A stretch of 64,000 nucleotides of DNA from Anaerosporobacter sp031551385 (GTDB lineage: Bacteria > Bacillota > Clostridia > Lachnospirales > Lachnospiraceae). Numbering within the stretch: the stretch's first letter is position 1; each line of letters starts with the position of its first letter. Shown here one piece after another: positions 8,942-17,560 of this stretch. The translations under genes were made by a program, and so were the position numbers. The stretch spans positions 4,407 to 68,406 of the forward strand of contig NZ_JAVBNS010000090.1 of NCBI RefSeq assembly GCF_031551385.1, written 5' to 3'. The notes beneath the pieces were generated by a model. It did no database searches and was not told the origin of the DNA. It saw only the letters and a program-made list of their open reading frames with translations.

Positions 8942-9631
8942 TTAAGTTGGCGAATTTACCAACATAGGTATATTCAACAATTTAAAAGCTTCATATTCCT
9001 CTTGCTTTAAGAAAAATGCAATGTTGCGTTCATGCGAGGAAATTGCACATTTTATTTCTTCTCCATTATAAAACACTGGGTCTTCTAACCATTCTAGATT
9101 TTTAAATGTGTTAAATTTTATTAAATCTCCTGTATTGTATAAATACGCAATTAAATTTTCATCTAATCGGAAGCGAAATTCCTTATATAAACCACCAAAT
9201 GTGCAATGTGAGACTTGAGTATATGTACTATCGATGAAACTAGTTTCTGGTAAAATACCTTCATTTTTCACATTAGTGGGTGGAGGTGTAATCGGTTTTT
9301 GAATAGAATAAAACCAGCGTAGTTCTTTAATAATACGTTCTTTATCTTTAATAATAGGTTCAGTTTCTTCATAACCATCCAGTTCTTCGTATTTAATTAA
9401 AGCCATCTCATTCGATTTTTTTAGTTTTAATAAATGGTCTTGAAATTTCTCTTTATCAACTTCGCCTGTCAAATCTTCAATTGCTTTTGTTAAATCTTCC
9501 GCTGTTAAATAGTAATATTGTAGGATTACATAGTAAGTTAACTCCGTACATTTTGGTATTAAAAAATCAAGTATTTTTTTATAATTTGATTTGTCTAACA
9601 TATCTGAATATTCAATAAAAACTTCATACAT
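8942..9631 (-). CDS. Hypothetical protein of unknown family
   Basis: I do not recognise this 229-residue protein. It is soluble, without signal peptide or membrane span, rich in Leu, Lys and Glu, with a probable helical first half (YKKILDFLIPKCTELTYYVIL) and a C-terminal half containing FGGLYKEFRFRLDENLIAYLY and SSHERNIAFFLKQEEYEAF. The frame stays open upstream to 9802, but the extra 57 codons encode part of an unrelated histidine phosphatase. The internal ATG at 9631 has AAGGAG ten bases before it and is taken as the true start. The gene is isolated, on the strand opposite its left neighbours. Confidence 0.6.
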   Translation of the reverse strand: MYEVFIEYSDMLDKSNYKKILDFLIPKCTELTYYVILQYYYLTAEDLTKAIEDLTGEVDKEKFQDHLLKLKKSNEMALIKYEELDGYEETEPIIKDKERIIKELRWFYSIQKPITPPPTNVKNEGILPETSFIDSTYTQVSHCTFGGLYKEFRFRLDENLIAYLYNTGDLIKFNTFKNLEWLEDPVFYNGEEIKCAISSHERNIAFFLKQEEYEAFKLLNIPMLVNSPT

Positions 9632-9649
9632 TTTTAATGCACTCCTTGC

Positions 9650-9802
9650 TTTCAGTTTTTGGGATTGCAATTCCGATTGCACTATGCCTGTTTGATTCAA
9701 AAAAGTTTCGGTAATTCCGTTGCATCTTTTAAATAGATTCCAATCGGTTTGCCCTTGACGGACGAGATATATCATAATAGTTTGTACCCATTTCTTATGC
9801 AT
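9650..9802 (-). pseudogene. N-terminal fragment of a histidine phosphatase (phosphoglycerate mutase-like)
   Basis: The segment reading IYLVRQGQTDWN, FKRCNGITETFLNQTG and SELQSQKLK matches the first 45 or so residues of bacterial histidine phosphatases (IYLVRHGQTDWN...). The catalytic RHG motif reads RQG, since the codon is CAA instead of CAC/CAT, so the phosphohistidine is lost. After about residue 51 homology stops and the frame runs on into the unknown protein at 8942-9631. This is a deletion or insertion scar leaving a 5' remnant fused in frame. Confidence 0.7.
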
Positions 9803-9917
9803 TTCTTTAATAAGTATATCATAAAATCATGGGTGCTTCAAAAAATAGTAAATGGCTATCTAAAGACAGCACGACGACATGATGAAGTTCCGTTTCGCCT
9901 AGTCCGACGCAGATTGT
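9803..9917. other. Intergenic stretch between the phosphatase remnant and the small basic protein gene
   Basis: No gene or recognisable site is visible here. On the minus strand it forms the region downstream of the 49-residue gene's hairpin and upstream of the phosphatase remnant. Confidence 0.4.
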
Positions 9918-9979
9918 AAGTAGATAATATAACAAAACGGTGCAACTTAAGTCACACCGTCTTGTTATATTATTTACTT
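9918..9979 (-). terminator. 24-bp-stem hairpin overlapping the stop of the 49-residue gene
   Basis: AAGTAGATAATATAACAAAA plus CGGTG (from 9918) pairs with CACCGTCTTGTTATATTATTT plus ACTT (to 9979), with two mismatches and a loop of 12 bases. On the minus strand it begins inside the last codons of the small gene and ends with a T-rich TTTTGTTATATTA run, so it probably terminates that transcript. Confidence 0.65.
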
Positions 9980-10119
9980 GCTTTGTTATGTCCTGCTTTG
10001 GCTTTGCCTTGGATTTCGGGAACTGGTTCTACGTCATTCTTTTTTGTATGCATCTTTTTATTACTTTCTGTTCCGTGTGCTTCTTTGGGATCGGGTCTTC
10101 TCATACCTGCTTTTGCCAT
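9970..10119 (-). CDS. Small basic protein, 49 residues, unknown function
   Basis: On the minus strand an ATG at 10119 opens a 49-codon frame ending at TAA 9970-9972. The product begins MAKAGMRRPDPKEAHGTESN, contains EPVPEIQGKAKAG and ends HNKASK; it is strongly basic and lacks hydrophobic segments. An AAAGG lies ten bases upstream of the ATG. The composition, the Pro/Gly/Lys motifs and the terminator at its 3' end argue that it is real. I recall similar short basic proteins in other Clostridia but cannot name a family. Three longer plus-strand frames overlap it and are its shadows. Confidence 0.65.
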   Translation of the reverse strand: MAKAGMRRPDPKEAHGTESNKKMHTKKNDVEPVPEIQGKAKAGHNKASK

Positions 10120-10598
10120 GGTTAGTATACCTTTCTTGTCTAAAAGTTTTGTCTTATTATCATCTGTTGCCTACGGTATTTTTATACCAATGGATACTAT
10201 TTCTTTATAAAGTCTTTGTTTGGAGATGGAATTGTGCTGTGTTGCGGCATGAAAAATGTGTTAAATGATACTCTTGGTGATAGAGAATATATGTGCAATG
10301 TGATGAGTAGAATTATAAAAGTAAAAATCAGAATAACAAAAATGATAAAAATAAAAATATATATTGAAAAAATATGTGCAATATGCTAAACTGAAAAAAG
10401 TTAAAACGTTTCAATTGAAAAACGGGTGTTATTACATTTGTTTTTATAGATTGATTTGTTTAATTTGAAATATATAATTGGGGCTGGAAAATAAAAAAGT
10501 TCTTTGTTTATCACATTTTTCTTTTACTGGCTTGCAGAGGAATAATATAATAGCTACAGAAATTATGAAGTTAATACAATTTGAATTAATATAATCAG
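10120..10598. other. Long AT-rich non-coding stretch before the GH5 gene
   Basis: This 480-base stretch holds no gene I can support. A 45-codon frame from ATG 10249 (MKNVLNDTLGDREYMCNVM...) lacks a ribosome binding site and turns into a run of Ile/Lys codons; it could be a gene remnant. TTAAAACGTTTCAA at 10401-10414 is an AACGTT-centred imperfect palindrome of the LacI/CcpA operator type. Confidence 0.4.
10401..10414. promoter_or_regulatory. LacI/CcpA-type operator-like site
   Basis: TTAAAACGTTTCAA is a near-palindrome with the AACGTT core used by LacI/GalR-family regulators, including CcpA cre sites. It lies about 620 bases upstream of the GH5 start, so its target is uncertain; the better site at 10599 shares its core. 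Confidence 0.35.
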
Positions 10599-10630
10599 AT
10601 ACATTTATTAAAACGTTTTAATAAATGTAT
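10599..10630. promoter_or_regulatory. Perfect 32-bp palindrome, likely LacI-family operator
   Basis: From 10599 to 10630 the sequence is a perfect palindrome: half-site ATACATTTATTAAAAC followed by its exact complement. The central AAAACGTTTT is the usual core of LacI/GalR-family operators. It lies about 400 bases upstream of the secreted GH5 glucanase and is separated from it by palindromic element B. A repressor sensing a sugar is the natural candidate, but none is encoded in the window. It does not look like a terminator, since no T-run follows. Confidence 0.6.
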
Positions 10631-10706
10631 GCTTTGGAATTAGGATTTTCAACTTAATTATCAATGTTTTCATACTTTTTCACCAATTTGTACCAATAAA
10701 GTTAAT

Positions 10707-10858
10707 ATGCAAAACTCAACAACCTCTCCTTGCTTATTCGCTAGTGTTCTCTAGCTAAAAAACGATAGCGAAGCACCATAGAACTTCTTAGGTGCATAGC
10801 GTGTTTTGTGCTAGAGAACACCAGCGAATAAGCATCGAAAACGTAAAAAGTTTTGCAT
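10707..10858. repeat. Palindromic element B (family 1, short form without GC-rich core)
   Basis: Terminal ATGCAAAACT (10707) and AGTTTTGCAT (10849-10858) are inverted repeats, as are TGCTTATTCGCT/AGCGAATAAGCA and TGTTCTCTAGC/GCTAGAGAACA. The centre CGATAGCGAAGCACCATAG...GGTGCATAGCG is the same inner arm seen in elements A and C, here closed directly into a hairpin. The 152-bp copy lacks the GC-rich core, suggesting an internal deletion derivative. Confidence 0.82.
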
Positions 10859-11030
10859 TGAATACATTAGGAAATTATTATCTGAAAACTTTTCACTTTA
10901 GCTATAGAAACCAGTATGGAAGGAGTGAAATTATATATAAAAATGGGGTGTGAAAAAAACAATATCCCTTTATACAATTAGTGAAAAGTTATAAAAAAGA
11001 AGGTATAAGAGAGTAAGGAGGATTTCAACA

Positions 11031-13094
11031 ATGAAGTTTGGTAAGCTATTAAAAACGGGGTTAAGTGTTGCATTATGTGTGTCAATGTTAGCAGCAAGTT
11101 TTGTACCAAGTCCTAAAAAGACAGAGGCGGCAACAACAGGGTTTACACAAGATGATTTTTTGAAAACGAACGGAACAACAATTCGTAACTTATCTGGACA
11201 AGGGGATGTCGTTTATCTAAGAGGAACGAATGCTGGTGGTTGGTTAGTACAGGAAGACTGGATGAATCCAACGAATGCAAAAGATCAAAAAACGATGATG
11301 AATACGTTCAAAACTCGTTTTGGAACAACGGTAAGAGATGAATTAATCAATGTTTATGAGAGCAACTATTGGACAACGCAAGATTTTGACAATTGTGCAG
11401 CTCTTGGTATGAGTGCAATTCGATTACCATTTACTTATATGAATCTATGTGATGATAATGGGAATCTAAAATCGAATGCATTTGAAAAGTTAGATTGGTT
11501 CGTTAATAACTGTAACCAAAGAGGAATGTACGTAATTCTTGATTTACACGGAACATTTGGTTCACAAAATGGTATGGATCATTCCGGTGAAATTAACGAT
11601 GGTAAGCAATTATATTGGAATAGCTACAATCGTTCAAAGACTGTATGGCTATGGGAAGAGATTGCAAAGCATTACAAAGGAAATCCAGCCGTAGCAGCGT
11701 ATGACATACTAAATGAGCCAGGAATTAAAGCTGCTAATACATATGATTTACACTGGACTTTATATGATGAAATCTATAAGGCAATTCGTAAAGTGGATTC
11801 GGATCATATTGTGATTATGGAATCATGCTGGGGAACAAGTAATCTTCCAAAGCCAACGACATATGGTTGGACAAATGTAATGTATGAATATCATCATTAT
11901 CCTTGGAATGCAGTTAGTGATTACAACGGACAGGTAAGCGCTTGTAATAACTTTGTAAATAGTGTTAAAAATGCAGGTTATAATGTACCAACTTTCGTTG
12001 GAGAATTTACTTGCTTTGAATTAGCAAATGCATGGGATTATGTACTTAATAGCTTCAATTCAAATGGTTTACATTATACTTCATGGGCTTATAAAGCAAC
12101 TGGAAATAGTTCATGGGGAATCTATAATCATAATCCAAATAAAGTTGATATCTATAATGATAGTGCAGCAACAATTCGTACGAAGTGGTCAACAATTGGG
12201 GCAGGTCAGTCATGGGCGAATACAACGATTTACAATGCTATGAAGTCAAAACTTCCAGGAACAGTAACGCCATACAATAAGCAATCTAGTGAATATATTA
12301 GTATACAATCAAGTGCAAATGGAAAGTATGTATGTGCAGAAGATGAAGGAGCAAGCCCATTAGTTGCAAATAGAGATTCTGCAGGAGGATGGGAACAGTT
12401 TAAAGTAGTGTATAATTCAGATAATACGGTATCCTTCCAGTCAAGTGCTAATGGAAAGTATCTATGCGCAGTCATTGATGAAAGCAATCAATTGTTAGCA
12501 CGTAGTGCACAAATTGGTACATGGGAAAAATTCAAATGTACAGCCTATGGAAGTAATGAGGTAATTATACAGGCGGTTGCGAATAACAAATACATCTCTG
12601 TTAATACGGGAAATTCTATCTTATATGCCGATGGTAGCAATACATCAAGTGCTAATGTAAGATTTACAATGCGTAGTAATGGTGCTATCTATATGCCAAC
12701 TGGAAATAGTATCCCAGATCCAGTTCGTATCGAAGCAGAATCTTATAGCAATATGTATGGAGTACAGAAAGAAACTTGTTCAGAAGGCGGACAAAATGTT
12801 GGATATATTGATGCTGGAGATTGGATGGAGTATAAAGTAGAAGTACCAAAGAACGGTTCTTATATGATACGAGTACGAGGCGCAGCATTAGGTACAACAG
12901 GAAATGTTGATATTCTATATAATAATACGTTAATGGATACGGTAACAATTCAGGCAACGGGTGGTTGGCAAACATGGAATACATTTAGCGGTAAAAAGAC
13001 ATTTACATTATCAAAGGGAACATATACAATGCGAGTACAGTCACAAAATGGCGGATGTAATATTAATTGGTTGGAACTTGTATGTGTACAATAG
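11031..13094 (+). CDS. Secreted GH5 glucanase with beta-trefoil and CBM6-like modules
   Basis: This 687-residue extracellular enzyme hydrolyses a beta-glucan. A signal peptide covers about residues 1-34 (KLLKTGLSVALCVSMLAASF...TEAA). The GH5 domain spans roughly 40-405, with the FLRGTNAGGWLVQEDW-like opening (here YLRGTNAGGWL), acid/base Glu229 in DILNEPG and nucleophile Glu325 in FVGEFTC. The GGWL opening recalls exo-beta-1,3-glucanase-type GH5 enzymes, but cellulase or mannanase activity is not excluded. About 420-545 forms a fascin-like beta-trefoil (repeated SSANGKYVCA, SSANGKYLCA, VANNKYISV). About 563-686 is a CBM6-like module (RIEAESYSNMYGVQ, GYIDAGDWMEYKV). The site AAGGAGG precedes the ATG. 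It stands alone with its own terminator. Confidence 0.93.
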   Translation: MKFGKLLKTGLSVALCVSMLAASFVPSPKKTEAATTGFTQDDFLKTNGTTIRNLSGQGDVVYLRGTNAGGWLVQEDWMNPTNAKDQKTMMNTFKTRFGTTVRDELINVYESNYWTTQDFDNCAALGMSAIRLPFTYMNLCDDNGNLKSNAFEKLDWFVNNCNQRGMYVILDLHGTFGSQNGMDHSGEINDGKQLYWNSYNRSKTVWLWEEIAKHYKGNPAVAAYDILNEPGIKAANTYDLHWTLYDEIYKAIRKVDSDHIVIMESCWGTSNLPKPTTYGWTNVMYEYHHYPWNAVSDYNGQVSACNNFVNSVKNAGYNVPTFVGEFTCFELANAWDYVLNSFNSNGLHYTSWAYKATGNSSWGIYNHNPNKVDIYNDSAATIRTKWSTIGAGQSWANTTIYNAMKSKLPGTVTPYNKQSSEYISIQSSANGKYVCAEDEGASPLVANRDSAGGWEQFKVVYNSDNTVSFQSSANGKYLCAVIDESNQLLARSAQIGTWEKFKCTAYGSNEVIIQAVANNKYISVNTGNSILYADGSNTSSANVRFTMRSNGAIYMPTGNSIPDPVRIEAESYSNMYGVQKETCSEGGQNVGYIDAGDWMEYKVEVPKNGSYMIRVRGAALGTTGNVDILYNNTLMDTVTIQATGGWQTWNTFSGKKTFTLSKGTYTMRVQSQNGGCNINWLELVCVQ

Positions 13095-13132
13095 TTTGAT
13101 AGGGATACAATTAGAATAATATTTATAAATCT

Positions 13133-13177
13133 GCTCTATGCTAAGTACCAAAATGGAATTAGCATAGAGCTATTTTA
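13133..13177 (+). terminator. Terminator of the GH5 gene
   Basis: A perfect 12-bp stem, GCTCTATGCTAA (13133-13144) with TTAGCATAGAGC (13159-13170), and a 14-base loop, followed by TATTTTATG. Confidence 0.75.
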
Positions 13178-13351
13178 TGTTTCCATTTATGAACAATCTA
13201 TGATAGAATGATAATTAGGCTAATCATTTGTTGGTTTTGTAACAACTTTGCATTGCTTGTATTTTAAAAAAAGGATAAATAACTATATATAATCGTGACG
13301 AAAGAATATATTCTGAAATCGTCGCAAAAGATTTAGATAGAGAGGTTAACA

Positions 13352-13921
13352 ATGTTTATAATAGTAGGACTAGGAAATCCATCAAGAGAATATACTGCTA
13401 CAAGACACAATATTGGTTTTGATGCAATTACAAGAATAGCAGACGATTATGATATCTCAGTGGATATGAATAAACACAAAGCAATTTGTGGAACAGGCTA
13501 TATAGAAGGACAGAAAGTAATTCTAGCAAGACCTCAGACATATATGAATCTAAGTGGAGAGAGTGTGCGTGAATTAGTTGATTATTATAAGATTGATCCA
13601 ACGGAAGAACTTATTGTAATTTATGATGATATTAGTTTAGATGTAGGGCAATTGAGGATACGAACAAAAGGTAGTGCCGGTGGTCATAATGGGATTAAGA
13701 GTATTATATCTCATCTAGGAACACAGGAATTTTTGCGTATTAAAGTAGGTGTAGGTGATAAGCCAAAAGGTTGGGATTTAGCAGATTATGTACTTGGAAG
13801 ATTTAATAACGAAGAGCAGCCGATTGTTAGGGAAACGCTTGCGCATGTTTCGGAAGCTTGTAAAGAAATTATTACAGAAGATGTTAATAGCGCAATGAAT
13901 ATATATAATAAGAAAAAGTAG
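13352..13921 (+). CDS. pth: Peptidyl-tRNA hydrolase
   Basis: This 189-residue cytoplasmic enzyme releases peptides from prematurely dissociated peptidyl-tRNA. The opening IIVGLGNPSREYTATRHNIGFD carries the essential Asn9 and His19; ARPQTYMNLSG, IVIYDDISL and GSAGGHNGIKSI are the other family blocks. The length is standard. It is followed 46 bases later by mfd, a neighbour arrangement (pth-mfd-prsA) widely conserved in Firmicutes. An AGAGAGG site precedes the ATG. Confidence 0.97.
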   Translation: MFIIVGLGNPSREYTATRHNIGFDAITRIADDYDISVDMNKHKAICGTGYIEGQKVILARPQTYMNLSGESVRELVDYYKIDPTEELIVIYDDISLDVGQLRIRTKGSAGGHNGIKSIISHLGTQEFLRIKVGVGDKPKGWDLADYVLGRFNNEEQPIVRETLAHVSEACKEIITEDVNSAMNIYNKKK

Positions 13922-13967
13922 CAAGTAGTGATTTATTAAATATAAGAAGATATAGGTGGGATTGAAC

Positions 13968-16900
13968 ATGAAGACATTCATGGAACCTTTAGAGGAACTA
14001 AAGGAGTACAATAGTATTAGACAAGACCTTGCACTGAAGGAGACACCAATCCATGTAGCTGGTTGTATAGATTCTCAGAAATGTCATCTAATTAGTGGGC
14101 TTAGTAAGAGTTACAAATGGAAATTAATCGTAACGTATAATGATATAAAAGCAAAAGAAATCTATGAGGATTACAAATTATACTCAGAGAATGTATGGCT
14201 ATATCCTGCGAAAGACGTTATTTTCTATAGTGCTGATATCAGAGGAAATGTAATTGTAAAGGATCGTTTAATGGTTCTAAGACAATTGATAGAAGCAGAG
14301 GAAGCAACGATAATAACGACGATTGATGCAGGATTTGATCGCATCCTTCCTCTTGAATATATTCGAAAAAGAATCTTAACAATAGAAGCAGCAGCTACCA
14401 TTGATTTAGAGAAGTTAAAGGTAGAATTAGTGAATCTAGGATATGAGAGATGTGGACAGGTCGGAGGTCCGGGAGAATTTGCGATACGTGGTGGAATTAT
14501 AGATATATTTCCACTGACAGAGGAGTGTCCATATCGTATTGAGTTATGGGATGATGAAGTAGATACGATTCGTATGTTTGATATTAGCAGTCAACGTTCT
14601 ATTGAGAATGTAGAAAAGGTTATAATCTATCCAGCAGCAGAAATTATCTTAGATGAACAGACGATACGTGATGGTGTACAAAAGTTAGATGAAGAGACAA
14701 AAGAGTACGTACATGGTTTACGTTCTCAGATGAAGACAGAAGAAGCGCATAGAATCAAGCAAATCGTAGAAGAATTTAAGGAAAACTTAGAAGCATATAA
14801 TGGTTCACTTGGTATTGATAGTTATATCAAATATTTCTATGATAATACGGTGTCTTTATTTGATTATTTTGCAAATCAAGAATCGGTGATTTACTTAGAT
14901 GAGCCAAATCGATTGATTGAAAAAGGTGAAGCCGTAGATCTTGAATTTAGAGAGAGTATGATTGGAAGAATTGAGAAAGGCTATATCTTACCAAGTCAGG
15001 TTGACGTAATCTTTCCATATAAGAGCATACTTGCTAAGTTCAATACAATGCGCTCCGTTTTGCTTAGTACAATGGATTATAAGCTGACATCATTTGCATG
15101 TAAACGAAAATATGATTTTAGTGTAAAGTCAGTGAATCCATATAATAATAACTTTGATATTCTTGTTGAAGATTTAAAGAAATGGAAGAGTAAAGGATAT
15201 CGAGTAATCTTACTATCCAATTCTACGACAAGAGCAAAGAGATTAAGTGAGGATTTAGGAGAAAATGAATTAATTGCATTCTACAGTGAAAATTTAGATC
15301 GAGTACTTAAGTCAGGTGAGATTATGGTAGCACGTGGCTATGTTCATCGTGGCTTTGAATATCCATTAATAAAATTAGTTATCATCTCAGAGGGGGATAT
15401 CTTCGGTGCTGAGAAGAAAAAGAAGCATCGCAAGAAGAAAACATATGAAGGCAATAAGATACAGAATTTTAGTGATCTTAATGTGGGAGATTATGTTGTC
15501 CATGAGAATCATGGGCTTGGTATATACCGAGGTATTGAAAAGATTGAAGTAGAACATGTAACGAAGGATTATATTAAGATTGAGTATGCATCAAGTGGAG
15601 TTTTGTATATTCTGGCAACAGGGCTGGAAGTTATTCAAAAGTATGCAGGTGCAGAGGCGAAGAAGCCAAAACTTAATAAATTAAATTCCGTTGAGTGGAA
15701 GAATACAAAGACAAAAGTAAAAGGTGCTGTTAAGGAAATAGCGAAAGAATTAGTTGAACTATATGCAAAACGTCAGGAAAAGCAAGGATTCCAATTCGGA
15801 CCAGATACCGTATGGCAGCAGGAATTTGAAGAAATGTTTCCGTATGATGAAACAGATGATCAGCTAAATGCCATTGAAGCTACGAAAAAGGATATGGAAA
15901 GCAAGAAGATTATGGATCGCCTTATCTGTGGGGATGTTGGATATGGAAAGACAGAAGTTGCTATCCGTGCAGCATTTAAAGCAGTATCTGAGGGAAAACA
16001 AGTTGTATTCCTAGTGCCGACAACGATTCTTGCACAACAACATTACAATACATTTGTACAGCGTTTGATGGATTTTCCAATTGCTATTGATATGATGTCG
16101 AGGTTTAAAACGGCATCGGAAATTAAGAAGACAGTCGAGAAAGTAAAGAAAGGTAGTATTGATATATTAATTGGTACTCACCGTGTATTATCAAAAGATG
16201 TGCAGTTCAAGGATTTAGGTTTATTAATCGTGGATGAGGAACAGCGATTTGGTGTTGCACATAAGGAGAAGATTAAGCAGATAAAGACAGATGTTGATGT
16301 TCTTATGCTTTCTGCTACGCCAATTCCAAGAACGATGCATATGAGTTTAATTGGTATTCGTGATATGAGTGTATTAGAAGAGCCGCCAGTTGATCGTATG
16401 CCAATACAGACGTATGTTCTTGAACATAATGAAGAAATTATACGAGAGGCGATTAATCGTGAGTTAGCGAGAAATGGTCAAGTATATTACGTATATAACC
16501 GTGTAAATGGTATTGATGAAGTTGCAAATATGGTTGCTAGATTAGTGCCTGAAGCGAATGTAGCATTTGCACATGGCCAGATGAATGAACGAGAATTAGA
16601 AAAAATCATGTTTGACTATATCAATGGAGAAATAGATGTTTTAGTATCAACAACAATTATAGAAACAGGGCTTGATATTTCTAATGCGAATACAATGATT
16701 ATTGATGAAGCAGATAAACTTGGTTTATCCCAGTTGTATCAATTGCGTGGACGTGTTGGAAGATCAAATCGTACTTCCTATGCTTTCTTAATGTATAAGA
16801 GAGATAAGATGCTCAAAGAGGTTGCAGAGAAGAGATTACAGGCAATAAAAGAGTTTACAGAACTTGGTTCAGGATTTAAAATTGCTATGAGAGACCTTGA

Positions 16901-17507
16901 GATTCGAGGTGCTGGTAATCTACTTGGAGCAAAACAGCATGGGCATATGGAAGCAGTAGGATATGACTTATACTGTAAGATGTTGAATGAAGCAGTAAAG
17001 GCTCTGAAAGGGGATACCTCAGAGGAAGAGACATTCGATACAACAGTAGATCTTGATGTAGATGCATTTATTCCGTCTACGTATATTCGAAATGAGTTCC
17101 TAAAACTGGAGATGTACAAACGTGTTGCGGAGATTGAGAATGAAAATGAATTCTTGGATATGCAAGATGAGATACTAGATCGTTTTGGTGATATACCAAA
17201 ATCGGTTAATAATCTGCTCAATATTGCATTGATAAAAGCGATTGCACATAAATCTTTTGTAACACAGATTACTCATAAGGAACTGAATGTGAAGATGATT
17301 ATGTACAATAAGGCAAAGATTAATGTGGCAGGTATTCCATCTGTTGTAGAGAAATTTAGCCCACAATTGACATTTGTACCAGACACCAATCCATACTTTG
17401 TATGGAAGATTAAAGAACGTTCCAAGACAGGAAAGATTGATGTTATTGCATTGTTTGATGCATTGAAGAAAATTCTAATAGAATTACAAGGACTTGTTGA
17501 ATCGTAG
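13968..17507 (+). CDS. mfd: Transcription-repair coupling factor
   Basis: This 1179-residue ATP-dependent translocase removes stalled RNA polymerase at DNA lesions and recruits UvrA. The N-terminal UvrB-like part contains GQVGGPGEFAIRGGIIDIFP; the RNA-polymerase-interacting CarD-like domain follows near DLNVGDYVVHENHGLGIYRG. Helicase motifs are ICGDVGYGKTEVA (Walker A), IVDEEQRFG (motif II), MLSATPIPRTM and, in motif VI, QLRGRVGRSNRTSYA. The ATG at 13968 has AGGTGGG seven bases upstream and is preferred to GTG 13956, which lies inside that site. Full length for the family. Confidence 0.97.
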   Translation: MKTFMEPLEELKEYNSIRQDLALKETPIHVAGCIDSQKCHLISGLSKSYKWKLIVTYNDIKAKEIYEDYKLYSENVWLYPAKDVIFYSADIRGNVIVKDRLMVLRQLIEAEEATIITTIDAGFDRILPLEYIRKRILTIEAAATIDLEKLKVELVNLGYERCGQVGGPGEFAIRGGIIDIFPLTEECPYRIELWDDEVDTIRMFDISSQRSIENVEKVIIYPAAEIILDEQTIRDGVQKLDEETKEYVHGLRSQMKTEEAHRIKQIVEEFKENLEAYNGSLGIDSYIKYFYDNTVSLFDYFANQESVIYLDEPNRLIEKGEAVDLEFRESMIGRIEKGYILPSQVDVIFPYKSILAKFNTMRSVLLSTMDYKLTSFACKRKYDFSVKSVNPYNNNFDILVEDLKKWKSKGYRVILLSNSTTRAKRLSEDLGENELIAFYSENLDRVLKSGEIMVARGYVHRGFEYPLIKLVIISEGDIFGAEKKKKHRKKKTYEGNKIQNFSDLNVGDYVVHENHGLGIYRGIEKIEVEHVTKDYIKIEYASSGVLYILATGLEVIQKYAGAEAKKPKLNKLNSVEWKNTKTKVKGAVKEIAKELVELYAKRQEKQGFQFGPDTVWQQEFEEMFPYDETDDQLNAIEATKKDMESKKIMDRLICGDVGYGKTEVAIRAAFKAVSEGKQVVFLVPTTILAQQHYNTFVQRLMDFPIAIDMMSRFKTASEIKKTVEKVKKGSIDILIGTHRVLSKDVQFKDLGLLIVDEEQRFGVAHKEKIKQIKTDVDVLMLSATPIPRTMHMSLIGIRDMSVLEEPPVDRMPIQTYVLEHNEEIIREAINRELARNGQVYYVYNRVNGIDEVANMVARLVPEANVAFAHGQMNERELEKIMFDYINGEIDVLVSTTIIETGLDISNANTMIIDEADKLGLSQLYQLRGRVGRSNRTSYAFLMYKRDKMLKEVAEKRLQAIKEFTELGSGFKIAMRDLEIRGAGNLLGAKQHGHMEAVGYDLYCKMLNEAVKALKGDTSEEETFDTTVDLDVDAFIPSTYIRNEFLKLEMYKRVAEIENENEFLDMQDEILDRFGDIPKSVNNLLNIALIKAIAHKSFVTQITHKELNVKMIMYNKAKINVAGIPSVVEKFSPQLTFVPDTNPYFVWKIKERSKTGKIDVIALFDALKKILIELQGLVES

Positions 17508-17560
17508 AAGAACTTAGCCTGCCAAAGTTTGCAGGTTACGAGAAAGGCATGGTTATTAAG

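Noticed and set aside
9940..10268. Three overlapping plus-strand frames rich in Phe, Leu and Cys
   Set aside because: They are antisense shadows of the 49-residue gene and its terminator; no ribosome binding sites.
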